64,000 nt of DNA from an uncultured Bacteroidales bacterium. Lineage in GTDB: Bacteria > Bacteroidota > Bacteroidia > Bacteroidales > Muribaculaceae. The position numbers and the translations under genes are program-made. The stretch is taken from the NCBI GenBank assembly GCA_902781045.1, contig CACZHT010000014.1, forward strand, positions 25,843 through 89,842. Reading direction: 5' to 3'. Numbering within the stretch: position 1 is the first letter of the stretch; each line of letters starts with the position of its first letter. Shown one piece after another: positions 46,046 to 55,978 of this stretch. The notes under the pieces are model-generated. The model was given only the letters and a program-made list of their open reading frames with translations. It was not told the DNA's origin and did not search any database.

Positions 46046-47632
46046 ATGAAGTTATTTCTATTTCTGATTGGCGGCACCGGCTCGCGTGTGCTCAAGCCGC
46101 TGGTGATGCAACTGGCTGCCGGCGTGCGTCCCGAGGCCGGCTTCAAAGACGGCGACGAGTTGCAGATTGTGCCTGTCGTCATCGACCCTCATCAGGGCAA
46201 CGAGGATCTGAAACGCACCCAGACATTACTGAGCTGGTATAAAGACATCCGCAAAGAGCTGCACGGCGACAAAGCATGCATTTGTCCCGGCTTTTTCGGC
46301 ATCAAGATCACATCGCTTGCCGAACTGTACGGCAAGAGCAACAAAGACGACTTTGTGTTCAACTTGTCGGGCATCAGCGACAAGCTGTTCATGCAATATA
46401 TCGACTACGACCACATGGACAGCAGCAATCAGGCCTTCTGCCAGATGCTGTTCTCCAGCGACCAGCTTCACACCAAGATGGACATTGGCTTTGTGGGCAG
46501 TCCCAACATCGGTTGCGTGGCACTGAACGCGTTCACCCGGTCGCAGGAGTTCGAACGTTTCAGCAATGTCTTCAGCAAGGAAGACCGCATCTTTATCGTG
46601 AGTTCAATCTTTGGTGGCACCGGAGCTGCCGGCTATCCGCTAATTGTCAAGAACATTCGCGATGCCCAGAACAGCAATGCCGCAACACGGGGCGACTTGC
46701 GCAACGCCATGATTGGTGCCCTGACGGTCATGCCCTACTTCCGCGTTAATGACACGGACAAAGACGGCAACAAGGGCCGCATCCAAAATTCCGACTTTAT
46801 TGTCAAAACCAAGTCGGCCCTGCGCTACTACAAGAAGAACTTGACCGGCAGCGGCGACGAGCGGGAGGGGAATCGTGCCGTGAACATCTGCTATTATCTG
46901 GCCGACTCGGTCATGAGCAATCCATACGACTACGATGACGGTAATAATGGCCAGAAAAACCTTGCTCACTTTGTCGAATTTGTGGGTGCCTACTCGATTT
47001 TTGACTTTTTGAGCCTGCGCGACGAGGACTTGCTGACCGAGAATGCCACAGCGGTCAAGCCGCTGTATCGCGAGTTTGGACTGAAGCGTGGCCTTAACGA
47101 GAACAAGACATCCCTCGACATGTCAGACCTGGGCGACCGCACGCGGCGCCTATTGCAGGACAAGATGTATCGTTTCCATCTGGCGTTTATCTACTACAGC
47201 TATCATTTGCCCTCGGTATTGTCAGACGGCAAACAGCGCTTCACCCACGACACACCCGAGCTTCGTTATGACCTGCTCCAGACCGCCTTTGCCGACAAAC
47301 TGAACCATTTCTTTGGCAAATATATCGAGTGGCTGGGTGAGATGTGCGCCAACCAGCCACGCAGTTTCTCTCCGTTCTATGTCACACCGCTAACGCAAAA
47401 TGGATATTTCTCGGCCACCAACCAGCTGAACAACTGCATCCTGGGCGTTGGGCACAAGAAAAGTATCTGGAAACTCCCATTCGATTTCAGTCGAGCTGAC
47501 AACAAATTCAACAACCTGTCAAAGAAATGGGGGGATCATAAACATGATGCCAGCCAGGCTCCGCTCAAACTGATGGACCTGCTCTATGATGGCTTCGGCG
47601 AGTTGCTGCCCGAGTATTTCACCTATAACTGA
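46046..47632 (+). CDS. Tubulin/FtsZ-like GTPase-fold protein
   Basis: A 528-residue cytoplasmic protein. The N-terminus FLFLIGGTGSRVLKPLV (3-20) looks like the first nucleotide-binding strand and loop, and FIVSSIFGGTGAAGYPLIVK carries GGTGAAG at 190-196, close to the tubulin signature GGGTG(T/S)G. NIGCVALNAF and MIGALTVMPYFRVND fit neighbouring strands. It is far from FtsZ and longer by insertions. It resembles the tubulin-like proteins of bacterial conflict or surface-scaffold operons more than cell-division proteins. Whether it polymerises is unknown. Confidence 0.65.
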   Translation: MKLFLFLIGGTGSRVLKPLVMQLAAGVRPEAGFKDGDELQIVPVVIDPHQGNEDLKRTQTLLSWYKDIRKELHGDKACICPGFFGIKITSLAELYGKSNKDDFVFNLSGISDKLFMQYIDYDHMDSSNQAFCQMLFSSDQLHTKMDIGFVGSPNIGCVALNAFTRSQEFERFSNVFSKEDRIFIVSSIFGGTGAAGYPLIVKNIRDAQNSNAATRGDLRNAMIGALTVMPYFRVNDTDKDGNKGRIQNSDFIVKTKSALRYYKKNLTGSGDEREGNRAVNICYYLADSVMSNPYDYDDGNNGQKNLAHFVEFVGAYSIFDFLSLRDEDLLTENATAVKPLYREFGLKRGLNENKTSLDMSDLGDRTRRLLQDKMYRFHLAFIYYSYHLPSVLSDGKQRFTHDTPELRYDLLQTAFADKLNHFFGKYIEWLGEMCANQPRSFSPFYVTPLTQNGYFSATNQLNNCILGVGHKKSIWKLPFDFSRADNKFNNLSKKWGDHKHDASQAPLKLMDLLYDGFGELLPEYFTYN

Positions 47633-47652
47633 CATTTCACCCATTCAAAACA

Positions 47653-50600
47653 ATGAGCAAGAAAATACTATCATTCATCGACCGCGAGGACAAGGAGGAC
47701 TGGTTTGACTTGAGTCATCCCTATCTTGACGATGACATCGAGAAGATTCATGACCCAGACGGAGGGTATAATGACACTCCACGCACGGCCATTCCGTCAC
47801 CTTTTGCCCAGATTGATCTGGTGCAAGAAGCCTTTCGCCAGCTGGGTTCGCCCATGCGCAGCAATGACATGGCCGTCGAGATGCAGTCGCTGCGACTGGT
47901 GCGCAACGCCCTCGACATTGCTGAGCTGTTCTTTAACTACAACAAATTTGAGAAAGACTTTGAGATTCTGTCATGGAACGCCAGCGAACACTTGCACTCG
48001 CTTGAAACCTCACCCTCGCCCGGGCAACGCATGCTGGCCCAGACCCTGCGCATGTACATCGCGCAAGACCGCGACTCCTACAACTTTCCTAATATTGCCC
48101 AGGGCGAGCCTTTCGAACTGTTCTTTCTCAAGAGCCTCCACGACGGCCGCATTGTGGGACTGACCTCGCCGGCGACCCTGTTTATGGCTGTGCCCGACGA
48201 TAACGAGCGCCCTGAGATCGAGATAGAGCAAGGCAGCACACTATTCGGCTGGCGAGATCCTGGCCTCAAAGACTTCCATGAGCGCGACATCGAGTTTATC
48301 ACTTATACACTGGCTGTAATTAACGCCAACCCTGACGTGAAGCTGCGCTGCAACGACTATTGCAGCTATATCAAGCGCGAATTTGAGGCTTTGGACTTTG
48401 AGGTCAGACGCATGCTGATTGACGTGGTGGGCGATGTGACATCAAACAACATGGATGACCAGCTGAAAGCGCAGAACTACCTCAACGAGCACTACGAGCC
48501 GTTGCGATTCAACAACTCAAAACCTGTAGCGACCTTCCAGGGGCAAGTGGCTGTCTACACCAAGAAGTTGCAAGACTCGGTCGACACAGCCGCCAAGAGC
48601 GACTTCCTCATCAAAGCGACCAAGCCCATTGAGGGACAAGCGCCGATGGTGCTAGAGAACTGTTTTAACCCGCCTGCCGGTGTGACTTTCAACTATGTCA
48701 ACACCCTGTGGGACCCTCGTACGGAAATAAAATTTGATAAGTACAATGGCAAGCCCATCGAGTCGCGTGAGCTGCCGGGCCAACGCTTCGTCTACCCCTG
48801 GGTCACTGCCGACGACTTCTTTGAGCCGGTGATGGTGCAATTAAAGTATGCGCTGAACCGTGACAATTTCTTTGATGGCAACATCACCTACAAGAGCACC
48901 ATCGACAACTGCAGCTTTTTGATTCCAATCAAGCCGCTGTTCTTCCGCTTCTTCAACGTCGAGGACCTGCTGCGCGGCACCGTGAGCGACGGCAAGCCGA
49001 TGTTCCAAATCGAGTGTTCGGGCAGCAACGACCATGTCGTGGCCACGGCCATCCTGCGCATTCCGGTCAGCAAGACCGACATCACTGGGCGCCCGCTCTA
49101 CATTGAGTTCCACCGCAACTATGAGCAGGGTTCGTTCTTCGAGGCCGACAAAGAGCAGGGCCTGCTGTTGCAGTCGGTTGACGCGGTGGCGGTGTTCCCC
49201 TTTGCCAAGCTGCCGACGATGAACCACTACAACCTGCAACACACCGTCTACAGCATCGAGAGCCAGGACTTCAAGGAGTCGAGACTGTCGTTCCTATGGC
49301 AGGGCCGTGACGTGACCGAAGGACCGGACAATGCCGGCAAAGTCAGGACCACCCGTCGCCAGGTGGCGAGTGAAGACCTGAGCGCGCGCGAGTTCTTCTC
49401 GACCACCTATCATGAGGTGGACGATGCGTTTGACGCCATCCGACTTGAGTTGACGGCGCGTGCCAGCAATCTCAAGTATCATGCACTAATGATTCCCAAG
49501 TGGCCCGAGGCCAATGTTGACAATGGCAAGCAGTTCACGTTTGCGGTCGACTTTGGTACAACCAACACCCACGTCGAGTGCATGGACGATGATCACCAGC
49601 CCAATGCTTTGAGCATCGACGAGAATGGCCAGAAACGTCTGACAGCCACAAGCTATGTCATCGAGCAAGACGACATGCTCACCAACAGCTATGCCGACGT
49701 GATGATTCTGGAATTTCTGCCCATGGCCCTCGGTGGCAAGAGCCGTTATGGTTTCCCGCAGCGAACGGTATTGTCAAAGCACCAGTTCTTCGACGAGGAC
49801 AGCAAGACCGAGATTTTTGCCCTGGGCGATGTCAACATTCCCTTCAGCTATGAGAAGGATGAGATCAAGAACTGCAAGATTGTCGCCAACATCAAGTGGG
49901 GCGATGACAACAAGGCCGAGAAGCGAGTTGAAGCGTTCCTGACCGAGCTGGCCCTGCTGATGCGAGCCAAGGTGATAATTGATGGCGGTGCCCTTACGCG
50001 CACGCGCGTCATCTGGTTCTACCCCCTGAGCATGAACAAGGACGACCGCGACAAGATGTCGAAGATTTGGTGCAAAATCATGCGCGATGTGTTCCAAATC
50101 AGCACTATCAATCCCGAATCGACACAAGACAACGACAAGCGCAACCTGTGGAACATGCCCGAGTCGGTCGCACCCTACTATTACCACCGCGAGGACGATA
50201 ATTTCAAAGCCTCCCAAAAACCCACAGTGTCAATTGACATCGGCGGTGGCACGAGCGATGTTGTGGTGTTTGTGCCGCAGATGGGTTCGGACGACAAGAC
50301 CCCTACGATGATGACTTCGTTCCGATTTGCGGCCAACACAGTGTTCGGCGATGCATACAAGGATTTTGCGGCCAAGACCAATCCAATGGTCAAGAAGTTC
50401 GCCAAATACTTCCACGAGCTCTACTGCCGCGACAACAATGCGATTGAAGGCACGCCCGACCCGTTGCTGCGCAGCATCGAGAACGAGGGTAGCTCGGCCG
50501 ATATTAACACATTCATGTTTGCCATCGCCGACCAGGACGGCCATCGCGAGAATCCCCGCTACTCCTACAACTACCAGTTGAGCAAAGATGGCGATGCCAA

Positions 50601-51324
50601 GTTGATAGTCATCTACTTCTATGTCGCGATGATTTATTATGTGTCCAAGATGCTCAAGGCCAAGGGAGTGCCCCTGCCAAGGCACATCTTCTTCAGCGGC
50701 ACCGGCTCAAAGATGCTAGACATCATCGGCACCAACGAGACACTGAGCCAGTTGACGCAAGCCATCATCGAGGAGAGTTACGGCAGCCGGTATAACACAG
50801 TCAAATACGACTTCTCGGTGCTGCTCAACCGCGAGACACCCAAGCAAGTGACCTGCAAGGGAGCCTTATTACAAATGAGAAATGATACTGGCCTTGATGA
50901 GATTAAGAGTCTAAACGAGGCTTTACAAAAGGTCTCTGGCGGCTTTGGCCGCAAGAGTGAGCGCCACTCAAAGACCGTCAAGTACACCATGATTGACAAG
51001 GAGAAGCTGACCTTCGGCGACCTGCGCACACAACAGGTGTGCAACGAACTCATCGCCCAGGTCAAGGCGTTCAACCAGTTCTTCATGCAGTTCTGCGACG
51101 AGTTTGATGTGGTGTCCTACTTCAAGGTCAACATGAACGCATGGGAGGTGCTGAAGAAGCACATCAATGTCGACCTGGATGAGTATCTGTTCAGGTTCAT
51201 CGAGAAGAACTCGCCGCATGGCAGTGCGCTGAACGAGGGTGCCGAGTTTGAAGATGTCCCCTTCTTCTACCCCATTGCTGGAGCCATTCGCATGAATCTG
51301 ATACCCAACCTGTTTGGCAACTAG
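47653..51324 (+). CDS. Hsp70/actin-like ATPase with large N-terminal extension
   Basis: A 1223-residue cytoplasmic protein. The ASKHA ATPase core lies in the second half: phosphate-1 FAVDFGTTNTHVE (~630), phosphate-2 SIDIGGGTSDVVVF (~860) and adenosine motif FFSGTGSKMLDI (~1013). Before it is a beta-rich region (about 310-620) shared with the next gene, for example NCFNPPAGVTFNYVN. The first ~310 residues are unique to this copy. It could belong near the SrfB-type virulence-associated proteins, but I cannot confirm this. It is the fourth gene of the block, 20 bp after the tubulin-like gene. Confidence 0.75.
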   Translation: MSKKILSFIDREDKEDWFDLSHPYLDDDIEKIHDPDGGYNDTPRTAIPSPFAQIDLVQEAFRQLGSPMRSNDMAVEMQSLRLVRNALDIAELFFNYNKFEKDFEILSWNASEHLHSLETSPSPGQRMLAQTLRMYIAQDRDSYNFPNIAQGEPFELFFLKSLHDGRIVGLTSPATLFMAVPDDNERPEIEIEQGSTLFGWRDPGLKDFHERDIEFITYTLAVINANPDVKLRCNDYCSYIKREFEALDFEVRRMLIDVVGDVTSNNMDDQLKAQNYLNEHYEPLRFNNSKPVATFQGQVAVYTKKLQDSVDTAAKSDFLIKATKPIEGQAPMVLENCFNPPAGVTFNYVNTLWDPRTEIKFDKYNGKPIESRELPGQRFVYPWVTADDFFEPVMVQLKYALNRDNFFDGNITYKSTIDNCSFLIPIKPLFFRFFNVEDLLRGTVSDGKPMFQIECSGSNDHVVATAILRIPVSKTDITGRPLYIEFHRNYEQGSFFEADKEQGLLLQSVDAVAVFPFAKLPTMNHYNLQHTVYSIESQDFKESRLSFLWQGRDVTEGPDNAGKVRTTRRQVASEDLSAREFFSTTYHEVDDAFDAIRLELTARASNLKYHALMIPKWPEANVDNGKQFTFAVDFGTTNTHVECMDDDHQPNALSIDENGQKRLTATSYVIEQDDMLTNSYADVMILEFLPMALGGKSRYGFPQRTVLSKHQFFDEDSKTEIFALGDVNIPFSYEKDEIKNCKIVANIKWGDDNKAEKRVEAFLTELALLMRAKVIIDGGALTRTRVIWFYPLSMNKDDRDKMSKIWCKIMRDVFQISTINPESTQDNDKRNLWNMPESVAPYYYHREDDNFKASQKPTVSIDIGGGTSDVVVFVPQMGSDDKTPTMMTSFRFAANTVFGDAYKDFAAKTNPMVKKFAKYFHELYCRDNNAIEGTPDPLLRSIENEGSSADINTFMFAIADQDGHRENPRYSYNYQLSKDGDAKLIVIYFYVAMIYYVSKMLKAKGVPLPRHIFFSGTGSKMLDIIGTNETLSQLTQAIIEESYGSRYNTVKYDFSVLLNRETPKQVTCKGALLQMRNDTGLDEIKSLNEALQKVSGGFGRKSERHSKTVKYTMIDKEKLTFGDLRTQQVCNELIAQVKAFNQFFMQFCDEFDVVSYFKVNMNAWEVLKKHINVDLDEYLFRFIEKNSPHGSALNEGAEFEDVPFFYPIAGAIRMNLIPNLFGN

Positions 51325-51397
51325 CCATCTGTTATTTTGCCTAACTGAGATATACGAAATTATGAATTAAGTGTTCAGGTTGCTAAACCCAACGTTA

Positions 51398-51495
51398 CTT
51401 GAAGGTTAGTGGTTATATAGGTTAGCGGTGAGGGGTAGGAAAAACTAGATTAAGTGCCCACACAAGCCATTACTCGCTAACCTATAACCTTCAAG
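51398..51495. repeat. Long imperfect hairpin between the two Hsp70-like genes
   Basis: The left arm 51398-51427 and right arm 51475-51495 (CGCTAACCTATAACCTTCAAG) pair over about 21 bases, with a ~9-nt bulge in the left arm. It is the largest gap inside the operon (225 bp), so it may moderate read-through or processing. Confidence 0.6.
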
Positions 51496-51549
51496 CGTTC
51501 TAGTCGCAGAGCATCTTGAAAACATGAATTAATAATTGCTCAAAAAACA

Positions 51550-54279
51550 ATGACGATTCAAGAAATAGCCCGACAAAGCGATTTCTGTATTCAAGCCACG
51601 CGCAAGGGCGAGCCAGGTGCGAACATCAGCCCGCTGGTGCTCGACACCTGCTTTGCTCCTGCGGCCGGCATGACATTTAACTACCTAGGGCAGGCGTGGG
51701 ACTCGCACACGGTCATCCTGTCGGATGACTATGTGGGCATCGCGCCCGAGCGCCGCATTCTGCCCACCACCCGCGACCGCTATCCCTGGCTCACCGGTGA
51801 CGACTTTTTGCAACCGGTGTGTGTCAAAGTCGGATATACGCTGGACAGCAAATGCTTCTTTGAGGGCAACCTGCTGGTTGACAAAGCTGCTGACGACGCG
51901 TCATCGAGTTTTCTGTTGCCCCTCAAGCCCAAATTCTTTGAGTATTTCAGCCCCGAGGACCTGCGGCGCAACACCGATGACGGCCGTCCCATCTTTGAAA
52001 TGGAGTTCTGTCTGGACGACGACCAGCCCACCCTGGTAGCAGTGCTACGCGTGCCTGTGGCCAAGACCGATGAGTATGGCCGTCATGCCTACATCACCTT
52101 CACCCGGGTGTATACCCCATCTGAAGGGGTTGTGCTCTATGACCCGGACAACAACGAGGGCACGCTGCTCACAGCCACCGACGGTGTCTCAATATTCCCG
52201 TTTGTCAAGCTGGCGCAGCTCAACCGCTACAATGTGCAGCACATCGTTTTCAATGCCCCTGACAGCGACATACGGTCGTCGACACTGTCGTTTGTCGACA
52301 AGGGCGAACTGCTCGGCTCGCTGTCAGTGCAGTCGACGCAGCGCCGCGTCATGGGCGATGACTGTTTCTTTGCCACCAGTTATCATCAGGTGCTGACAAG
52401 CTTTGACGCCATTGCATTCGACTTCACAGTCAAGAGCAATGGCCAGCACTTTGGGGCAATGCTAATGCCCGTATGGCCCGAGCAGCAGTACAAGGGTGGC
52501 GATGACTACACCTTCGCGGTCGACTTTGGCACGACCAATACGCACATCGAGTGCTTGGTCGACGGGCGCAACGTGCCGCTGAGTGTGAACAGCGATGCCA
52601 AAAAGAAATTTGTCGCCAACAGCTATACGCTCGACAGTACAGGGCCGCTGGCCGACCTCTACAGCGGTGCGCGAGACCAGGAGTTCCTGCCCTGCGAGCT
52701 GGGTGCTACCTATAGATTTCCGCAGCGCACAGTGTTGTCACAGTACAACTACTTTGACGACAGCCATCTGCGCAACCTGTTAACTTTGGGCGACGTCAAC
52801 ATCCCGTTCATCTATGAGAAGGAGCCACTATTCTTCTCGAAGATTGTGGCCAACCTCAAGTGGAGCAATGACAACCTGATGAGCCAACGCATTGAGGCGT
52901 TCCTGACCGAGTTGGCGCTAATCATGCGGGCCAAGGTGCTGCTCGAAAACGGCAACTTGCCCAAGACGCGCATCGTGTGGTTCTACCCCCTGAGCATGGA
53001 CACGCGCAGCAAGTCGCAGATGAGCTACATCTGGAAACGCATCATGAAGGAAATCTTCGGCGTCAACATCAACCCCGACGATGAGCACGACCGCGGGGCA
53101 CACAACAATCTGATTGAGATGCCCGAGTCGGTCGCACCCTATTACTATCACCGCGATGGCTCGGACTTCAGGGCCTCGACCAAGCCGTCGGTTTCAATCG
53201 ACATCGGCGGTGGCACCAGCGACATTGTGGTCTATGTACCATCAGTGGGTGCCCAGAGGCTGCCCAACATCATCACGTCGTTCCGCTTTGCGGCCAACAC
53301 GGTGTTTGGCGACGCCTACCTCTCGCGCCAAGCCGAGCACAACCCGATGATCGCAAAGTATGTCAAGCACTTCCGCGACATCTATGACCGCGACAACCGC
53401 GATGACGATGATCATGTGACCGACCCCGTGCTTGAGGACATCGTGGCAAGCAAGCGCAGCGATGACATCAGCGCATTCTTGTTTGCTATCGGAGACAAGG
53501 AGCAGAACCGGGGCAAGAAGGAGTACTCATTCAACGACCTGCTGGCTCGCGACACCGACCGAAAGATCATCTTTGTCTACTTCTACGCGTCAATAGTCTA
53601 TTATATCGCCCACCTGCTCATGCACAAGCAGATCGCCCTGCCGCGGCACTTCTTCTTCAGCGGAACGGGTTCAAAGATCCTGGACATCCTGGCCCAGCGG
53701 CCACAGGTGAACGAACTGACGCGCGACATCCTGGAGCAAGTCTATGGCACGACATTTGACCAGGCCGGCTATGACTTTACCATCCTCACCAGCGACGAGC
53801 CGAAACAGATCACCTGCCGCGGCGCATTGAGGCTGCTGCTGCACGACTATGGCCTGCATGAGCTGGACGGTGTCAATGACGCCCTGAGCGAGAGCACTGG
53901 CTTTGGCCGCAAAGCCGACAAGGTTGATCTCAAGTATCGCTACACGATGACCGACCGCGAGCGCATCACCTACGGCAATCTGCAAGGGCCGGACAGCGGT
54001 GCACTCGAGAAAGAAGTCATCGGGGCGGTCAAGCAGTTCAATGCCACCTTCTTGTCGCTCGCCCAGAGCAAGAACTGGGCACAAAAGTTCGGCATGTCGG
54101 CCAAATCGATTGACATCTTCAGCCAGCATGTCAATGACGAACTTGATGAGTATTACTTCAGGTTTATCGAACGTTTCTTGACGAAGAATGTCAATCCTCA
54201 GCAAGAATATGAAGACATCCCATTCTTCTACCCCATTGCCGGAGCCATCAGATTCAATCTGATTCGCCACATCGAGTAA
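51550..54279 (+). CDS. Hsp70/actin-like ATPase, shorter paralogue
   Basis: A 909-residue paralogue aligning to about residues 310-1223 of the preceding protein. Motifs: FAVDFGTTNTHIE (~322), SIDIGGGTSDIVVY (~549), FFSGTGSKILDI (~702). The N-terminal beta-rich part (CFAPAAGMTFNYLGQAWDS) and the C-terminal end (DIPFFYPIAGAIRFNLI) are also shared. All three nucleotide-binding motifs are intact in both proteins, so both are probably ATPases, perhaps as a pair. It is separated from its partner by a hairpin and from the next gene by 31 bp. Confidence 0.75.
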   Translation: MTIQEIARQSDFCIQATRKGEPGANISPLVLDTCFAPAAGMTFNYLGQAWDSHTVILSDDYVGIAPERRILPTTRDRYPWLTGDDFLQPVCVKVGYTLDSKCFFEGNLLVDKAADDASSSFLLPLKPKFFEYFSPEDLRRNTDDGRPIFEMEFCLDDDQPTLVAVLRVPVAKTDEYGRHAYITFTRVYTPSEGVVLYDPDNNEGTLLTATDGVSIFPFVKLAQLNRYNVQHIVFNAPDSDIRSSTLSFVDKGELLGSLSVQSTQRRVMGDDCFFATSYHQVLTSFDAIAFDFTVKSNGQHFGAMLMPVWPEQQYKGGDDYTFAVDFGTTNTHIECLVDGRNVPLSVNSDAKKKFVANSYTLDSTGPLADLYSGARDQEFLPCELGATYRFPQRTVLSQYNYFDDSHLRNLLTLGDVNIPFIYEKEPLFFSKIVANLKWSNDNLMSQRIEAFLTELALIMRAKVLLENGNLPKTRIVWFYPLSMDTRSKSQMSYIWKRIMKEIFGVNINPDDEHDRGAHNNLIEMPESVAPYYYHRDGSDFRASTKPSVSIDIGGGTSDIVVYVPSVGAQRLPNIITSFRFAANTVFGDAYLSRQAEHNPMIAKYVKHFRDIYDRDNRDDDDHVTDPVLEDIVASKRSDDISAFLFAIGDKEQNRGKKEYSFNDLLARDTDRKIIFVYFYASIVYYIAHLLMHKQIALPRHFFFSGTGSKILDILAQRPQVNELTRDILEQVYGTTFDQAGYDFTILTSDEPKQITCRGALRLLLHDYGLHELDGVNDALSESTGFGRKADKVDLKYRYTMTDRERITYGNLQGPDSGALEKEVIGAVKQFNATFLSLAQSKNWAQKFGMSAKSIDIFSQHVNDELDEYYFRFIERFLTKNVNPQQEYEDIPFFYPIAGAIRFNLIRHIE

Positions 54280-54310
54280 TAAATTTTTAACATCAAAAAA
54301 ACTGACAAAT

Positions 54311-55411
54311 ATGAAGAGAATCATCACCTGTCTCCTGGTCGCCCTCGCCATCGGGCTTGCCAACCCTGCATCGGCCCAAGAATGGAATAAGCAGAAAGAG
54401 CAACAACTCAAGGAACTGAACCAAAAATCAAAGGCTGAGAAAGCGAAACTTGACAAAATGGATAAGAATTCGGCCGGATATGTCGAACAAGACAAAAAGT
54501 ATAGGGATATTGACAGCAAGAGAGAGGCTCTGCAGAAGGAGCATAACGTCTGGAAATCCAACCAGGATAAACAGCAGCAAGCTCAACAGCAAGCCCAACA
54601 GCCAAATGACGACAAGCAGGACAGCCCCGTCCAACCGCAAGAGACTGCAAAACAGGGCGACGACACACCAGAGCAGGTCAACCCCATGGCTGACGCGGCC
54701 AACATGGATGTAACACCTACTGCCAATCAAGGAGCCACCACCCCCGACACGACAACCACCGAAATCGCACAAGACGCCAAAGGCGACCAGAGTACGCCAT
54801 GGTGGATGCAGCTGCTGGCGATGTTGGCCGTGGCAGGCGTGTGCAGCGGCGCAGTGTTTGTAGTGCTGAACAACAAGCTTGTCGACACTCAGCGCAAGCT
54901 CAAAGCCAGCATGAAGAAAGATAATGCTGAACTTACCAGCCGCTTGCAGACACTCATCGACAAGACCGACCGCATCGAGAGTTCGGTCAGTTCGGTGCGC
55001 CGCGACATGATGAGCGCAAGCGTACGCACACAAAGTGCGCCACAACCACCCGCCCGCCAACAGCCCGTCACGACACCGCCGGCACAGCCCGCCGGGCAAC
55101 CCACGGTGTTCTACTTCTCGATGCCCGGCAGCGACGGCACGTGGCGCGAAGCCACAACTGCCAAGAAGGCCAGCCAGAGCCTGTATCAGATGACATCGGA
55201 AGACGGCGTGCACGGACGGTTTGTCGTGCTCAACGAGCCCATCGCAGTGCAAATGATAACCATGCAGGTGGCCAAGTATCTCAACCCCGTCTGCCGCATG
55301 ACCAACACCCTTTCGCAGGTCAGTGGCATTGTCACCGACGAGCCCGGTATCGTTGTCAAGGAGAACGGTGTGTGGCGGGTCACCAAGAAGGCCGAGGCAC
55401 ACTACGTCTAA
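54311..55411 (+). CDS. Coiled-coil membrane protein of unknown function
   Basis: A 366-residue protein with a signal peptide (MKRIITCLLVALAIGLANPA) and a charged coiled coil (24-95). A Gln/Pro/Thr-rich linker leads to a helix WWMQLLAMLAVAGVCSGAVF (about 163-182), then a second coiled coil (RKLKASMKKDNAELTSRLQT) and a ~95-residue globular end (VFYFSMPGSDGTWREATTAK). With cleavage, the N-terminal coil is periplasmic and the C-terminal domain cytoplasmic, so the protein could bridge the membrane. It follows the second ATPase by 31 bp. Confidence 0.7.
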   Translation: MKRIITCLLVALAIGLANPASAQEWNKQKEQQLKELNQKSKAEKAKLDKMDKNSAGYVEQDKKYRDIDSKREALQKEHNVWKSNQDKQQQAQQQAQQPNDDKQDSPVQPQETAKQGDDTPEQVNPMADAANMDVTPTANQGATTPDTTTTEIAQDAKGDQSTPWWMQLLAMLAVAGVCSGAVFVVLNNKLVDTQRKLKASMKKDNAELTSRLQTLIDKTDRIESSVSSVRRDMMSASVRTQSAPQPPARQQPVTTPPAQPAGQPTVFYFSMPGSDGTWREATTAKKASQSLYQMTSEDGVHGRFVVLNEPIAVQMITMQVAKYLNPVCRMTNTLSQVSGIVTDEPGIVVKENGVWRVTKKAEAHYV

Positions 55412-55431
55412 CCACACATCACAAGGCTATC

Positions 55432-55962
55432 ATGAGAAAGTTTATCCTGGCGTTGACCCTGACTGCCGTGGCACTGGGCACGATGCAATCTTGCCGCTAT
55501 CGCCCACGGCACCACAACTCGCACAATGCCACACGCAACACGCGCACCGAGACGACCACACGAGCGACTCGCGGCCACAGCGACCGGGTGAAATTCAGGC
55601 GCGAGGGTGGGGTATTGTTCATACCGGTCGAGATCAACGGATTCCCCATGGACTTTATCTTCGACACGGGAGCATCGTCGGTGTCGATGTCGCTCACCGA
55701 GGCCATCTTCATGTACAAGCAAGGCCGGCTGACCGATGATGACATCCTGGGTTCGCAGCAGTTTCAGGATGCCACCGGCCACATCAGCGAGGGCACCATC
55801 ATCAACCTGCGCAGTGTTGTGATTGGCAACCGCGAGGTCAAGAATGTCCAGGCCAGCGTGGTCGAGAACCAGGAGGCGCCATTGCTGCTGGGTCAGACCG
55901 TGCTCAAAAACTTTGGCAAGGTAACCATCGACTATGACAACGACTACATCACATTCGACTAA
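55432..55962 (+). CDS. Retropepsin-like aspartyl protease lipoprotein
   Basis: A 176-residue lipoprotein (lipobox GTMQSC, Cys21) with a His/Arg/Thr-rich linker and a clan AA protease domain. FIFDTGASSVSMS carries the catalytic Asp78-Thr-Gly, and APLLLGQTVLKNFGKVTIDY is the conserved end. Bacterial relatives have one DTG per chain and act as dimers. It probably faces the periplasm. The longer frame upstream is the tail of the preceding gene in another frame, so I start at 55432. Confidence 0.85.
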   Translation: MRKFILALTLTAVALGTMQSCRYRPRHHNSHNATRNTRTETTTRATRGHSDRVKFRREGGVLFIPVEINGFPMDFIFDTGASSVSMSLTEAIFMYKQGRLTDDDILGSQQFQDATGHISEGTIINLRSVVIGNREVKNVQASVVENQEAPLLLGQTVLKNFGKVTIDYDNDYITFD

Positions 55963-55978
55963 ACATAAATGAGGAAAT

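Noticed and set aside
46046..47632. Cell-division FtsZ
   Set aside because: The G-box is off-consensus and late (residue ~190), length and context differ, and no division genes are nearby.
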